Positions 63,905 through 64,000 of a stretch of DNA of 64,000 nucleotides are shown here, in pieces. The stretch comes from Chromatiales bacterium (lineage in GTDB: Bacteria; Pseudomonadota; Gammaproteobacteria; Steroidobacterales; GCA-2729495), in assembly GCA_002729495.1 (NCBI GenBank), contig PBYE01000027.1, positions 124,001 through 188,000 of the forward strand. Direction: 5' to 3'. How positions within the stretch are numbered: the first letter of the stretch is position 1; each line of letters opens with the position of its first letter. The translations under genes and the position numbers were made by a program. The notes under the pieces were generated by a model. It ran no database searches, was not told where the DNA came from, and saw only the letters and a list, made by a program, of their open reading frames with translations.

Positions 63905-64000
63905 ATGAAGGCAATCGTCGTGCATGAATTCGGTCCGCCCAATGTCATGAAATATGAGGATGTCCCCACCCCGGATCCCGGGGAGGGCGAGGTCCTGGTG
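63905..64000 (+). CDS. Zinc-type/quinone oxidoreductase, N-terminal fragment (cut by window edge)
   Basis: The frame runs to the window edge and gives MKAIVVHEFGPPNVMKYEDV and more, the typical beginning of medium-chain NADPH:quinone oxidoreductases. The ATG at 63905 follows AAAAAGGGAAGC. Only 32 residues are visible, so the catalytic features cannot be judged. It is the divergent neighbour of the extradiol dioxygenase gene and probably continues the catabolic region. Confidence 0.8.
   Translation, partial: MKAIVVHEFGPPNVMKYEDVPTPDPGEGEVLV

Overview
The window is chromosomal DNA from a gammaproteobacterium, probably an environmental, non-enteric lineage. The evidence is gene order and family type: tig-clpP-clpX-lon-hupB-tRNA-Val-tRNA-Asp-ppiD, folD-cyclophilin-lpxH, a yafS-like methyltransferase with rnhA and dnaQ, NhaB, LpxH and NADH-type FabI. 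Two large TonB-dependent receptors fit an outer membrane specialised for substrate uptake. No rRNA, CRISPR array, prophage or complete insertion sequence was seen.

Region 1 (1-38.6 kb) is mainly housekeeping. It opens with the 3' end of purF and a Ser/Thr kinase carrying a degenerate receiver domain. The folD-ppi-lpxH operon follows on the minus strand. Next is a tRNA island (Pro, Arg, His, Lys) in which tRNA-Arg(UCU) is split in its anticodon loop by a compact group I intron of about 204 nt. After a secreted protein, a large membrane protein and an SDR come tRNA-Leu and the protein quality-control block (tig to ppiD). A dicarboxylate/amino-acid symporter, a REPIN-like inverted repeat, fabI, yafS-like/rnhA/dnaQ and nhaB follow.

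Within region 1, 25.2-36.4 kb is a surface polysaccharide locus. It has two nucleotide-sugar 6-dehydrogenases, a UDP-glucuronate 4-epimerase-like enzyme, Pgi, a Wzm/Wzt-type ABC exporter, a Wza-like export protein, an outer-membrane beta-barrel and a WecA-like initiating transferase. The expected product is rich in uronic acids. A phosphopantetheinyl transferase and gltX close this part.

Region 2 (38.7-64 kb) is an accessory catabolic region with four regulators or signals of control: GntR, MarR, TetR and several shared promoter motifs. It encodes a TAXI-like binding protein, an MFS transporter, a DUF1857-like protein, a glutathione transferase, a Rieske oxygenase with a phthalate-dioxygenase-type reductase, a deiodinase-like redoxin, an MBL hydrolase and two TonB-dependent receptors. 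It also encodes two enoyl-CoA hydratase-family proteins, a thiolase, an amidohydrolase, an SDR, an aryl-AMP ligase, a 3-hydroxyisobutyrate-dehydrogenase-like enzyme, a YciI-like protein, a FAH-family hydrolase, an extradiol dioxygenase and the start of a quinone oxidoreductase. Together these look like uptake, oxygenation, ring cleavage and CoA-dependent breakdown of an aromatic compound that the sequence does not identify.

The strongest unusual signals are the tRNA-Arg(UCU) group I intron, a near-identical element at the promoters of the MarR gene and the Rieske oxygenase, the Cys-form deiodinase-like protein, and the overall composition of the catabolic region.
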